DNA of 64,000 nt from Zingiber officinale. Its lineage: Eukaryota > Streptophyta > Magnoliopsida > Zingiberales > Zingiberaceae. A program made the translations under genes and the position numbers. Positions 35,418-46,630 of the stretch are shown here, one piece after another (the stretch's first letter is position 1; the number at the start of each line of letters is the position of its first letter). The DNA lies in contig NC_055987.1 of assembly GCF_018446385.1 (NCBI RefSeq), positions 8,827,705-8,891,704 on the forward strand, in the 5' to 3' direction. The notes under the pieces were generated by a model. That model ran no database searches. It was not told the DNA's origin and was given only the letters and a program-made list of their open reading frames with translations.

Positions 35418-37749
35418 ATGGGTTAGAGAGTGTCAACTCTAAGAAGAAGGGTAGTAAACCCAACTTTGAAGAAATTGACACTCAAGGAGCATTTTCAAGG
35501 TTATTATCAACTTTTGAAAATGAAATGGATTTATGATTTACTCCTTGAAAGAGCAAAACGTGCAAAATTTGAGAAGTTTTGGTTTTATTTTAAAATGGCA
35601 CATATTGGAAAATCATAAGACCTACCAAGTTGGGATTTTGGTATGTTCTTAGGAAATTAAAAGGCAATTTGAGCCTTAATTTAAAGTGCTACTTTTGTGG
35701 AAAAATGAAATATGCCAATATTTAAAGAATAAACTTAATTTCAATTGGCATAAATTAATCAAGAGAATTAGAAATGCCCATTTAGGTTTTGGCACTCTCT
35801 TGAAGCACTTTGGGCAATCTGGGGTTTAAGTTTTAGGATTAGCTAAGATTAATGATACTTAGATAGGTAATCTAGGTATTTTATTTATGCTAAACCTTGC
35901 CATGATTGTTTGCTCATTATATGTCATGACATCATGATTATTTTTGCATTCATACCTTATGATGAAAAACACAAAAATACCATGTCATGCATACATACAT
36001 CATGTAGTTATAGGAAATTTTCTTTTGAAAATTATTTCTTTTTGATGTATGCCATAACATATCATGCATTATTTTTAACTCCTTAAAATTAAGGACAAAT
36101 GACATTTATCAACTTGTACCAACAAGTGGTCTTTGTAACAAGTGGTGCAAGAGTATCAACAAGTGACATCCTAGGTGGATGTTCAATATCCACAAAATGC
36201 CTAGATAGATATGCATGATCCCTAGATTAGGGCAAAACCAATTTTTACATCTCACAAAGACCCATAAGATGACTTGTATGTGTTTTGTGCACATTAGATA
36301 CAAGTGAGATGTTAGAATGATGAACAAAACTCGACATGCTGATTTAGTGCATTCTTTTGAGTTTTAAATTCATCAAAACACATAGTTATGTGTTTTCCCA
36401 TCATTGGGAAAGCTAATGTACAAGTCATGTGCATTAAGCCCAAGGAACATGGTGGGATATTGGTTTTGAAAATCATTGTAAATTGCTTTTGGCAAACCTT
36501 GATGAAGATTATCTTTTGATAGTAATCATCATTGAATAGTTGAGCACAAACTAGAAGAAAACACTCAAGTTTTTGCAAGTTCTCTAGTTTGTGTCAATCT
36601 TGAAAAATATAAAGTATTTTCTTATAAAATTATTTTTCCATGATAATATATGCCCTAAATAATGTCTACACAAATTTTCACAATTTTTGAATTTTTGTAG
36701 ATTTTTCTAGGGGTTTCTGAAGTTGACTGAAATGGAATTTCAGCAACTATCAGAACTCCAATCGATCATCCGATCGATTGGAGTGCCTCAATCGATCGGG
36801 CGATCGATTGGGAAGGCAAATCTCGCGAGCAGAAGCTCGCTGGATCGATCCACCGATCGATCCATCCCTTCTGAATCGATCAGTGGATCGATTCAAGCTG
36901 GTTCAATCGATTGGAACCCAACTCCAATCGATCCAAGATGCTGATTTTGGTTGGTAAAGCCTGATTTCAGCATTGTTGAACCATGATTAGTCTATGCAAC
37001 CATTCCAAACTCTCAAAATACATTTGTATACACAAAAAGGATATTTTCATGTTGAAAACAAGGATGGATTGGTTAAGGAAGACTAAATTGAAGTTAAGTT
37101 TGAGGTTTGAATCAAATTTTGAACATCTGAACATCAAAACTTCTAAATTTGGGTTTCCTAAAGGTTTAGGGATTCCAAGTTATTGTTGGTGCAATGGCAG
37201 AAGTTACCACCATGTCTTTAGGGGGAGGGACTCTTTAATGACATGAAAACTATTTTTCATGAACCTTGGAAGGTGGTTAACCTTCTTTTCAGAATATGCT
37301 CAAGGCTGAGCGTTTGAACTTTAATGGGGAGTGGATATCCTCATTGTTCAAGTGGTTCAAGTGGGTTCAGTTAACAATGCTCGGAGATGGGCATTTGACT
37401 ACATTAATGGGAAAATGTAGGGTTAAGGATAATGAAGAGTATGGGACCTTCATTATCGTGTTGATCATAACGAGTGAAGTTGTGAACAATGATGAGCGAC
37501 TCTTCAGGGGGAGAGTTTTCAACAAGTGAATTTGTTGATGTGTGCCCAAAGGTGGGGTTGATGTGTGCCAATAGGGGGAGAATGAAGGGTTTAAGTTAGG
37601 ACTTCATTACCTAGAGGGAGTTTGCCTTCTTAGGAGGAGAATGAAGGGTTTAACTTATGCTTTCATTACCTAGTGGCATGAAGGAGGTTGAGACTATGGG
37701 ATTAGCCTAACTTAAAGGTGGTATTGTCAAACATCAAAAAAGGGGAGAT
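35418..37749 (+). other. Noncoding 3' internal region of TR-GAG1
   Basis: AT-rich and without a pol frame. It contains a GATCGATC hairpin cluster (36757-36938) and AGGGGGAG tracts at about 37220, 37506 and 37573, before the main polypurine tract at about 37735-37749. Its similarity to 141-2489 of copy A spans the whole length. Confidence 0.75.
36757..36938. repeat. GATCGATC hairpin cluster, internal region of TR-GAG1
   Basis: Four units with different tetraloops (ATCC, GGGC, CACC, AGTG). Arms are CCAATCGATC with GATCGATTGG, TGGATCGATC with GATCGATCCA, and GAATCGATC with GATCGATTC. Outer bases change together. Confidence 0.9.
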
Positions 37750-39226
37750 TGTTGGTGCAATATCCCTCAGGTCAAGGCTGACCTGGTTGACCAAGCTTGA
37801 GTCTTGGTTTGAGTTTCGATGTTTGACAATGCAGTTGTGCATTTGGGGAGATTGTCCGGTGCAATTCCCCTCTGATCAGGGTCTGATCAGGTTGATTGAA
37901 AAAGAGTCAAGTAGGTCAAGATTGACCAGATACTTGACTGAGAAGTCCTAACTGGGATGTTAGGCAAAAGGAAAATCCTGGTGAGTAAAGCCAGGTGAAA
38001 GACCTAGTGAGTGAAGCTAGGCAGATAGAAAATCCTAGTGAGTGAAGCTAGGTGAAAGACCTGGTGAGTGAAGCCAGACAGAAGAGAAGTCCTAGTGAGT
38101 GAAGCTAGGCAGAAGGGAAGTCCTGGTGAGTGAAGCCAGGCACGGGGAGATCCAGATAGGTCAAGGTTGACCAGACATCTGGTGAAAGTCCAAGTAGGTC
38201 AAAGGGAGTGACCGGATACTTGGCAAGATGAAGAAAAGTCCAAGTGAGTCAAAGGGATTGACCGGACACTTGGTGAGGGAGTCCTAGCAGGTCAAGGGTG
38301 ACCGGATTCTAGGCATGATATTCCAACAGGTCAAGGATTGACCGGATGTTGGTTTGGGGGCTTTGAGACTTTGTTTTGGGTAAAAACCAATAGCTGGATC
38401 GATCAGCCGATCGATTGGCTGGAGCTCAATCGATCGGTCGATCGATTGGGGTGTCCCGCGAGAAGCCTTCATCCCAATCGATCAGTGGATCGATTGGGAG
38501 GCAGCCGCGAGCGCACAGAAGCCTGCTGGATCGATCAGTGGATTGATCCAGAGGTCCCAATCGATCAGTGGATCGATTGGGAGCCGCGACTTCGCGGGAT
38601 TAAGCCCTGGATCGATTAGTCGATCGATCCAGGCAAATTCCAAGAGCACAGAGGCGCTCTGGATCGATCAGTGGATCGATCCAAAGCCTCCCCGATCGAT
38701 TGGGAGCATTCCAATCGATCGGGATCCGACCGTTGGCGTCGTATTTAGCTGCAGGCGAGCGTTTCCTTCAGGAGAACCTCACCGATTCATCTCCGATCAT
38801 TACAACATCTCCACAGCAACTCTTTAAGGTTCAGATCGCCAGTTCTTGAAGGATCTTGGAGAGACATCCAAGTCAAGAGGCGAGAACACAACAAGAAGAA
38901 AAGCTAGGGGTTTTCATTGCTTATCTTGTAAGATATTTCTTGTATCTGTTTTCCCTTTGCTTTCTTCTTGTATAGAGAGATTGTAGGGCTTCTCCGCCTT
39001 TGGTTGTTACCATAAAGGAGGGTTATTCATAGTGGAGGGTGCGTGCGTGTGTGGATCCTTGGACTAATCACCTCTTGTGAGGTGGATACCAAGTAAAATC
39101 CATTTGTTAGCGTTGTATGCTTTTGTTTCTTGTATTTCCGCTGCATATCTCTGAAGAAACGAGCAACGCCGACGACGAGAACGCAAAGAGCTATTCACCC
39201 CCTCTAGCTACTTTTCGGTCCCAACA
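37750..39226 (+). repeat. 3' LTR of TR-GAG1 (1477 bp)
   Basis: Pairs with 31955-33441. It starts TGTTGGTGCA after the polypurine tract and ends CCCAACA before CAAAC. It carries the same hairpin arrays, with GATCGATC units at 38393-38724. Confidence 0.95.
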
Positions 39227-39231
39227 CAAAC

Positions 39232-40263
39232 GTCGTCCAACACGTGGCGGTCGAACTCCCAAGGCCCAAGGGAAAGGTATGGACTCCTATTTCTGTGCCT
39301 TCCATCAGTCCGTCTCCAACAACACCCGACACTACCGCAGAGTTCCGACGGTCGCCCAGCCTACTCCCAGGAGTTATCGCCGTCGATCACCTTCCCCCGA
39401 ATTACGATATCGGGGGGCGAGTGCTGGACGACGAGAGGAGACCAGAAGGTCACCCGAGCGTCACCACCATCAGGCAAGGAGTGACGACCGCACTCCGGCC
39501 CCGCGCGGGAGAGTCGGGCACTCCGCTCGGGAGGAGGAAAACCAAAGCAACGCCGCTCGGGGTGAAATCAACATCATCGTTGGTGGACCGACCAGCGGAG
39601 ACTCCAAGCGAGCCTGAAAGTCGTATGCCAGATGACTGGAAATCCATGTTGTAGGATGCAGCCAAGAGAGGGCGAACGAGCCCGAAATCAGCTTTGGTGC
39701 TAGGGATCTTAAGGGGATCGAAGTACTGCACGACGACACCCTCATCATCCGTGCGGTAATCGCCAACTACACTATTCATCACATATTTATTGACACAGGA
39801 AGCTCGGTCAACATCATCTTCAAGAAGGCCTTCGACCAGCTCCAGATAGACCGGGCTGAGTTGCTACCAATGACAACCCCTTTGTACGGGTTTACCGACA
39901 ATAAAGTTCAGCCGATTGGTCAGACAAGGTTGGTTATATCACTTTGAGAGGAGCCGCTCCGAAGGACCAGGACCACCACCTTCATCGTCGTGGACGCCCC
40001 GTCAGCTTATAACGTCATCCTGGGCAGGTCAACCCTCAACAAATTCTGGGCGGTAGTCTCGACCTATTGTCAGAAGATCAAGTTCCTCGTAGAAGACCAG
40101 GTTGGGGAAGTCAAAGGAGATCAACTGGCTGCTCGGCGTTGCTACTTCGAGATGGTGAAGGCGGAGGCTAAGTCCGCTCGGAAAGCTCCTCGACATGAGG
40201 TAAACGCCATAACCGAAAAACCTCCTACTCTAGTTTATGAAGAGAAAGAAGAGGTGCAGATAC
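39232..40263 (+). pseudogene. gypsy gag end and aspartic protease, truncated
   Basis: This continues the gag interrupted at 31954. A zinc-knuckle-like YFCAFH segment and the phrase GEINIIVGGPTSGDS precede an aspartic protease with the catalytic triad DTGSSVNII (about 39793-39820) and the flap/ILG region NVILGRSTLN. Frame changes occur between these parts (for example after 39617 and before 39990). No reverse transcriptase follows before the LTR that starts at 40264. Confidence 0.8.
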
Positions 40264-41152
40264 TGTTAGTCAGAGCCCTAGAGCCAATCATATGATGATT
40301 GTTGTATGGACTCGATGTATCATATTCCTATATGTTTATAAAGGCATTTCTTTTATGGTTATTATACTTACTTGTATTGGTGTCAAATAACTAAGTATAA
40401 TAGCGTCCATGAGTAGAAGGTTTTTATCTATATCAATCAATTGGTTGAATCGATAGTGAGATGATATAGAGAACACTACTCTTAATCATTCCTAGTCAAG
40501 TATTAACATTCAGGGACAATGTTAATGCGACGAGACTAGCATGTAGGTCAACTCGATGACTTGATCTCACAAGTCATGGATATAGAGATATCAAGTTGAC
40601 ACATGGGTATGCATTGGAGAATGAATACTGAATGACCTGCCATGAGAAAGTATCATGGATCGTTATATGAGTGTCATATACTTTCTCATGTGACTATTAG
40701 TGCGACTATCAGTCCTTGGACCTGAAGTCACCATGGTTCCCTACATAAGGAGTTGCATACTTTGGCTTCGTCAAACGTCACCCGTAACTAGGTGGACTAT
40801 AAAGGCGATTACTGGGTATGTAACAAATTATGCGGAGGGATGTGAGTGATGTAGATGGGATCTATCCCTCCTATATGACGGGAGTGACATCATCATTCTT
40901 GATAGAGTGAGACCACTAAGTTCATGGTCATGCCCAAATGAGTCAATATGAGATATTGAGCTCATTTGATTAGAGTGAGTCTACTTGGAGTTCAAGATAT
41001 AGATTGATTAGAGGATGACACGGTCTATGCCTCATTTGATCAATCTAGATGTCAAAGATAGAAGGACATTATCATATATTATAAAGGGTCACAATTAGTA
41101 GTCACAAGGTGATGTTGGATCTCAACATTCTTGTAACTTGGGTAGTAATAAT
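40264..41152 (+). mobile_element. Left part of an LTR of another retrotransposon
   Basis: The segment starts TGTTAGTCAGAGCC, follows the truncated gypsy protease abruptly, and contains no gene. It is broken at 41152 by the insertion of element M1 and resumes at 63820 after the duplicated ATAAT. I recall similar sequence from LTR retrotransposons of other plants but cannot name the family. Its other LTR and coding region must lie right of the window. GATAC (40259-40263) would be its left target duplication. Confidence 0.6.
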
Positions 41153-42303
41153 TGTTGGACCGTGAGATTCAATAGAGTGGGGTGAATATCGATAAACAAA
41201 ATCGTTCGAAAAGAGTTACGCGCAGCGGAAATAAAAGGACAATGCTAACACAAGCTGGTTTTACTTGGTTCGGAGCCCGTGTCGACCTCTACTCCAAGGC
41301 CCGCACACAAGGGTGCTTTCAGTGGGCAATCACTAGCAGTTCGAAAATTGTTACAAATTAAAGTACAGGAATGCTAATGGAAATAAAACAAATACCGACA
41401 AGAATTTAACCAAACAGGGAAGGAGCGTGTTGTCGGAGCTTTGTTAGCGTTGCAGGAGCGTAGAGCAAGCAGTAGAAGACTTTCTTTCAGTTGTTGTTTT
41501 GAAGCTCCCCTCTGACCCTCCTTTTATATGAGGCTCGGGGCGCCGCGGATCCCTTCCGGGCGCCTTGGTGAGACGTGGCAGGTCCAACCAACGAGCTCCA
41601 CGTGGCGATGCGCAATCTGGATAAAATTCACCTCCCGGGCGCCCGGATCCCTTCCGGGCGCTCGGATTCCCTCCGGGCGCCCGAACCACCTTTCTCCAGA
41701 AGACAACTTTCCTGCAAGACAAGGTTAGTCCGAGGCAAATAGATAAGGTATATCTTGTAAAACAAAGTGTTAGCATAGTTTATAGGTTTAATATAAAAAG
41801 TATGACTTAGATTCCGTCTTTCCGAGACCGGAATCTAGTCACGATCTTGACTTAGATATCCGAAATGGATCTAAGTCAGATTGACGCCTAATGTTCCCTT
41901 CCCGAGAACGCGTCCTCACAGTCACTCCCTTCCAGTGACTTACCTTCACTTACCTGCCAGACGTCCGGTCAGCCCTTCGACCCGTCTGGACTTCTCACCA
42001 GCTATCCGGTCAGCCCGTCGACCTAGCTGGACTTCTCGCCAAGCGTCCGGTCAGCCCGTCGACCCGCTTGGACTTCTCGCCAGCTATCCGGTCAGCCCGT
42101 CGACCTAGATGGACTTCTCGCTAAGCGTCCGGTCAGCCCGTCGACCCGCTTGGACTTCGTGCCAGACATCCGGTCAGCCCGTCGACCTATCTGGAATTCG
42201 CCTGCACACTCGGTCAGAGTGTTAGATCACGACAAATCTAACTTAACCTGATTTGTCATTCATCAAAACCTGAGTTAGACCGTTAGTGCTAACCGCACCA
42301 ACA
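41153..42303 (-). repeat. 3' LTR of M1 (1151 bp; left on the + strand)
   Basis: In + orientation it starts TGTTGGACCGTGAG and ends GCACCAACA. It contains GC-rich palindromes built on GGGCGCCCGG (about 41636-41690) and the large GGTC...GACC hairpin array (about 41960-42195). Confidence 0.92.
41960..42195. repeat. GGTC...GACC hairpin array with variable outer stems, M1 LTR
   Basis: Six consecutive hairpins have inner stem GGTC with GACC and outer arms that differ but match: CCAGACG with CGTCTGG, CCAGCTA with TAGCTGG, CCAAGCG with CGCTTGG. Two units carry single mismatches. The reverse complement has the same order (arm, GGTC, loop, GACCGGA, arm) as the array at 32345-32560 of the unrelated LTR family. 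The other LTR of M1 has the same array at about 63477-63712. Confidence 0.9.
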
Positions 42304-43881
42304 ATCTCCCCCTATTTGATGGAATGACAACCTGGTTAAGTTAGTAAAAATATATGAAAAAAACCAAGCATGATTTTTGAGGTTTTTAAGGTTTAAGTTA
42401 GTTTTTCAAATTTTCATTTAGTTGCTCTAACTTAACCTAACTTAACCACCTACCCCTCCCCCTTTGACATTCATCAAATAGGGACATAAGCACGTGACCA
42501 ATACAGGATTCAAGCAGAATGAAGGTTGTAGAAAATGTCAAGCTAACTTGGGAGAGTTTTTAAATTTCACTATATAGTAACTTAACTTTTGTAATATAAC
42601 TAAGTTTTGAAAAATAATTAATTTAGCAACATAGCTTAGTATATTTTGAGTAATTTTTTAAAGATAATTTTGGCAAAATTAAGTTCCAAATTTCAAGAGA
42701 TTAAATTTTCAAAATAAGTTTCAACTTGGAAGGCTTTACAAACATGATTTTCAAAATCAAAGTTTTAAGATCAAGGTGTAGATTTTTCAAAATAAGTGTC
42801 AACTTTAAAACATTTTTCAAACCTGAGTTTTCAAAACCAAAATTTCGAAATTAAGGTTTAAATTTTCAAAATAAGTTTCAACTTTGAAACAATGAGTTTT
42901 CAAAACCAGAATTTCAAAATTAATTAAGACTAAGTTTGCAAATGATTCAATTTTTAAAAACTTAGTTTATAAAATCCAATTTAAAAGCTTAGTTTTATAA
43001 AAACTAGTTTTCAAAAATATATATATCAAATTGGATTTCCAAACAACAGATTTTTAAAAAGAAATTTTAAGAGGAGATATTATTTTTAAAGCTGAGAAAA
43101 TAATTTCGGTGTTAAGTGTTGATTTAATTCTCCCCCTAAACCTGACATTATTAAAAATTTTGCTAAGAATATTTAATATAAGATTTTCAAAGTAATTTTT
43201 TTTTTAATAGATTGAGGTAGAATTTTCTAAAGAGATTTTTTTTAAAAAAAAACAACATTTATGGAGATAATTAAAAAAATAAACCTCCCCCTGAATTTGA
43301 TACTCCTTTAATCTATTAATCCTCCTTATTTTATTACTCCCCCTTAATATAATGCTAAGGTTTGGATGTGTTAATTAAATTTCAAAACCTTAACACATTT
43401 TTCTACCTGAGTGTTCTAGGGGATATAGTAACACTTATATTATTTACATAATTAATTATTTATTTGAGTTTGATTAATCAATAATTAAATTCAGGTGCTT
43501 AAGGTTCAGTTTAAGGTTAAATAGGATTAACTTTTATTAATTCAGTAACAGTTAACCATTATCAATTATTTATTGATTAATTTTACTTGATTTAATACTT
43601 AGTAAATTTCGTATTAATTGATTGAGTTGGTCAATGAAAATGTTAGTTAATAATTTTTTTTTTTATTAACTTCCTTTTAAGTAGGACTAATTTAGTTTGA
43701 AGTTAGTATGAAGTTGAAATTATTAAACACAGTTAAATAAGGTTCAAGTCAATTTTAGTTCTCAAATAAAGTTAGACTTAAACAATTAAGTTCTACTTAT
43801 TAAGTTTAAAGTTTAAGTTAACGGAATTTAAGTTTTTAAGATAGACGTCTAAGTTTTAAATGAATTTAAAAGAATTTATTA

Positions 43882-43912
<31 letters not shown>

Positions 43913-45159
43913 TTTTTAAAGAGATTTCTAAAACAGTATTTAAAAGGATTTCAAAATGATTTTCATATTAACATATGTTTAATTCAATTTTGATTTTAGA
44001 TTTAAATTAATATTAGTGGTTAATTTAAGTTTAAGTTGAGTTTTTAAATATTAATTGTAATTTCAATATTAAGTTTTAATTTAAGTTTAAATTTTCAGTT
44101 AAGTTAAAATAATCTACAAAAATAATTTTTTTTTGAGTTAACAAAATTTTATTAAAGTGAAAAATAATAATTAAAAGAATTTTTTTAAAAAGAAATTTTA
44201 AATGTTTAAAAGAATTTTTAAAATGATTTTTACAAGTTTTTAAAAGAATTTTTAAAAGAAATTTTAAAATGATTTTTTAAAATAATTTTTAAAAGAAATT
44301 TTAAAATGATTTTTTAAAGTTTTGAAAATAATTTTTAAAATAATTTTTTAAAATGATTTTTAAAATAATTTTTAAAATGATTTTTAAATGTTTTTAAAAT
44401 AATTTTTAAAAGAATTTTTAAAATGATTTTTAAATGTTTTTAAAAGAATTTTTAAAATGATTTTAAAATAATTTTTAAAAGAATTTTTTTAAAATGATTT
44501 TTAAATGTTTAAAATAAATTTTTAAAAAAATTTTTAAAATGATTTTTACAAGTTTTTTAAAGAATTTTTTAAAGAATTTTTAAAATGATTTTTAAAATAA
44601 TTTTTGAAAGAATTTTTTTAAAAATGATTTTTAAATGTTTAAAATAATTTTTTAAAACAATTTTTAAAATGATTTTTACAAGTTTTTAAAAGAATTTTTA
44701 AAGGAATTTTTAAAATAAATTTTTAAATTTAAAATAAAATTTTAAAGTTAATTTTAAAATAAATTTTTAAATTTCAGTATTTAATTTTAATTTTAATTTA
44801 ATTTTAAATTTTAATTTTAATCTTAAATTTAAATTTAAATTTAATTCAAAATTTAATTTTGATCCTTAATCATCTCACCCGATCTAAATTTTCAATCAGG
44901 GAATCCTATATTTTTATGAGATGAATTTGATTTAATTATAAGGTTTTGTTTAACTTTGTGTTAGATTCTAGTTTAGCTTTGGGCTCAACAAATAGACATT
45001 TTTTGGATAAACTTCTGGGCTATGGTGAGTCACCTGGACATCATTAGAGTAATCATACCTTCGAGGTTTTCCAAATAGTCCTATCCACTGAACCTTGGTC
45101 TAACTGGTTAGGATCCGTAAGGGGTACCTTCGGCTAATTCCACTTAGCCAAATGCACCA
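42304..45159 (-). other. AT-rich noncoding 3' internal region of M1
   Basis: It begins next to the LTR with the main polypurine tract (complement of ATCTCCCCCTATTTG). Further CTCCCCCT-type tracts lie near 42459, 43133, 43286 and 43336. A degenerate array of TTTTTAAAATGATT-like words fills about 44150-44760. No frame is coding. The remainder of the internal region continues at 51416 after an inserted element. Confidence 0.75.
44150..44760. repeat. Degenerate AT-only array
   Basis: Dozens of near-copies of a 13-18-base word of the form AAAATGATTTTTAAA, with almost no G or C. It is nearly self-complementary, so strand slippage or foldback could explain its growth. Confidence 0.8.
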
Positions 45160-45164
45160 GGTCG

Positions 45165-46630
45165 TGTTAGGACCTTCGGATGCGGCTAGAGAGGGGGGGT
45201 GTGAATAGCCGACCCCAAATTCTCGTTTCTTCCTTCTCGTCGACTGTTGATGAAGCAGCAACTTCACGGATGCCAACCACAGCAGCAACTGTTCAGTTGG
45301 AGACCCAGCCGAGGGAAGCTCACACGAAGCTTCAGTAATGGAGAGCTCAGCAAAGCTCAGATCGCAGGAGCAAGAAGAATCCAAAAGAATCTCTTTTGTA
45401 GAGGCCTTCAACCTCGATTTATAACTTGAACCTGCGAAGAAAGAAGACACAGAAATCTAGCCATTGTGACTCAACGGCTAGGCCTGGACCGATCAGGCTC
45501 CACCCTGATCGGTCCAGGATGGATCTGATCGGTCAGGGGACCGATCAGGCCCTAGGCTGATCGGTCCCCAGACTGATCCCAACTCTCACAGAGAGTTGGT
45601 TGCCGAGCCCTGATCGGTCTGTAGACCGATCAGGCCATAGGTGGATCGGTCCACCGACCGATCCCTCCTATTCCTTCTCCATTGTGTTTGGTTACTGATC
45701 GGTCACCAGACCGATCAAATGACACATGAGAATCGAATAATCGGATCGGTCGGCAGACCGATCCAGATACCATAATATCCTTTGGATCGGTCGAGACCGA
45801 TCCAATTTCCGACCTTAAACCTAAAGCCTTCACGATCTAGAGCGAGCTCACCGAGCCCTCTGCAGTCTAGTCCGAGAACGAGCCACCGAGCCCTCTCCGA
45901 CTTCCACGTTTGGTCCAGAGAACGAGGCCCTCTCGACCTAGTCCGAGAACGAGCTACCGAGCCCTCTCCGACTTCCGTCCGGTCCGAGAACGAGCTGAGG
46001 CCCTCTCGACCTGGTCAGGAGAACGAGCTACGAGCCCTCTTCGACTCCATCCGGTCCGAGAACGAGCTACAGGCCCTCTCGGCCTAGTCAGGAGAGCAGC
46101 TCAGGCCCTCTCCGACTCCATCCGATCCAGAGACCGAGCCCTCTCTGACATAGTCCGGAGAACGAGCTACCGAGCCCTCTCCGACTCCATCCAGTCCAGA
46201 GAATGAGCTACCGAGCCCTCTCTGACCTCCCATGCCAAGCTTCCATACTTGGACTTTTCCCGTGTCAAGCTCCCTGCTTGGACTTTTCCGTGCCAAGTCT
46301 CCATACTTGGACTTTTCCCGTGCCAAGCTCCCTGCTTGGACCTTTCCGTGCCAAGTCTCCATACTTGGACTTTTCCCGTGCCAAGCTCCCTGCTTGGACC
46401 TTTCCGTGCCAAGTCTCCATACTTGGACTTTTCCCGAATCAGGCCAACTCAAGTCGGGTCAACCAGGTCAACCTTGACCAAAGGTTGCACCCACAATCCC
46501 CCAAGTTCCTATTCTTGTCAAACATCAAAATATAACTTCTCTATTCTTGTCAAACATCAAAATATACCTCGAGTCAGGTCAACTCGAGTCGGGTCACCCA
46601 GGTCAACCTTGACCTAAGGTTGCACCAACA
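45165..46630 (-). repeat. 3' LTR of TR-GAG2 (1466 bp; left)
   Basis: In + orientation it starts TGTTAGGACC and ends GCACCAACA. Three repeat classes lie in order: GATCGGTC hairpins (45484-45802), a 35-45-base repeat with AACGAGCTACCGAGCCCTCT (about 45838-46225), and short hairpins of CCAAGT with ACTTGG alternating with CCAAGC with GCTTGG (about 46229-46435). Confidence 0.93.
45484..45802. repeat. GATCGGTC tetraloop hairpin array, TR-GAG2 LTR
   Basis: Units have inner arms GATCGGTC and GACCGATC around a 4-base loop (TGTA, CACC, ACCA, GGCA and others). Outer bases are CTGATCGGTC with GACCGATCAG, or TGGATCGGTC with GACCGATCC. The partner LTR has the same array at 50280-50612, and the internal tract has three more units at 47183-47272. 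Confidence 0.92.

Larger units (their letters stand above)
31955..39226 (+). mobile_element. Complete gag-only LTR retrotransposon (TR-GAG1), Sirevirus-like
   Basis: A 7272-bp element has LTRs 31955-33441 and 37750-39226, a primer binding site for initiator tRNA-Met, one gag frame, a 2.3-kb noncoding tract with repeated polypurine tracts, and target duplication CAAAC. Nothing between gag and the 3' LTR encodes protease, integrase or reverse transcriptase, so it must borrow these. Such terminal-repeat elements with gag (TR-GAG) are known in plants. The gag type, the primer site and the multiplied polypurine tracts point to a Ty1/copia Sirevirus ancestor. The two LTRs are nearly identical, so the insertion is fairly young. 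Confidence 0.92.
30052..40263 (+). mobile_element. Degenerate Ty3/gypsy element, split by a later insertion
   Basis: This is the oldest visible layer of the right-hand nest. The left part holds an LTR-like region (about 30052-30880), a primer-binding-like site (30885-30900) and a broken gag. The right part (39232-40263) holds the gag end and an aspartic protease. A gag-only element is inserted between, with CAAAC duplicated at 31950-31954 and 39227-39231. At 40264 another LTR begins, so the rest of pol, if present, lies right of the window. The left boundary is uncertain. Confidence 0.75.

Noticed and set aside
31955..39226. A hidden pol frame in TR-GAG1
   Set aside because: I looked for DTG, YVDD/FIDD and integrase motifs on both strands between gag and the 3' LTR and saw none.
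45838..46225. Protein-coding Arg/Glu/Ser-rich repeat frames (about 100 codons)
   Set aside because: They come from a 35-45-base LTR repeat and change frame between the two LTRs.
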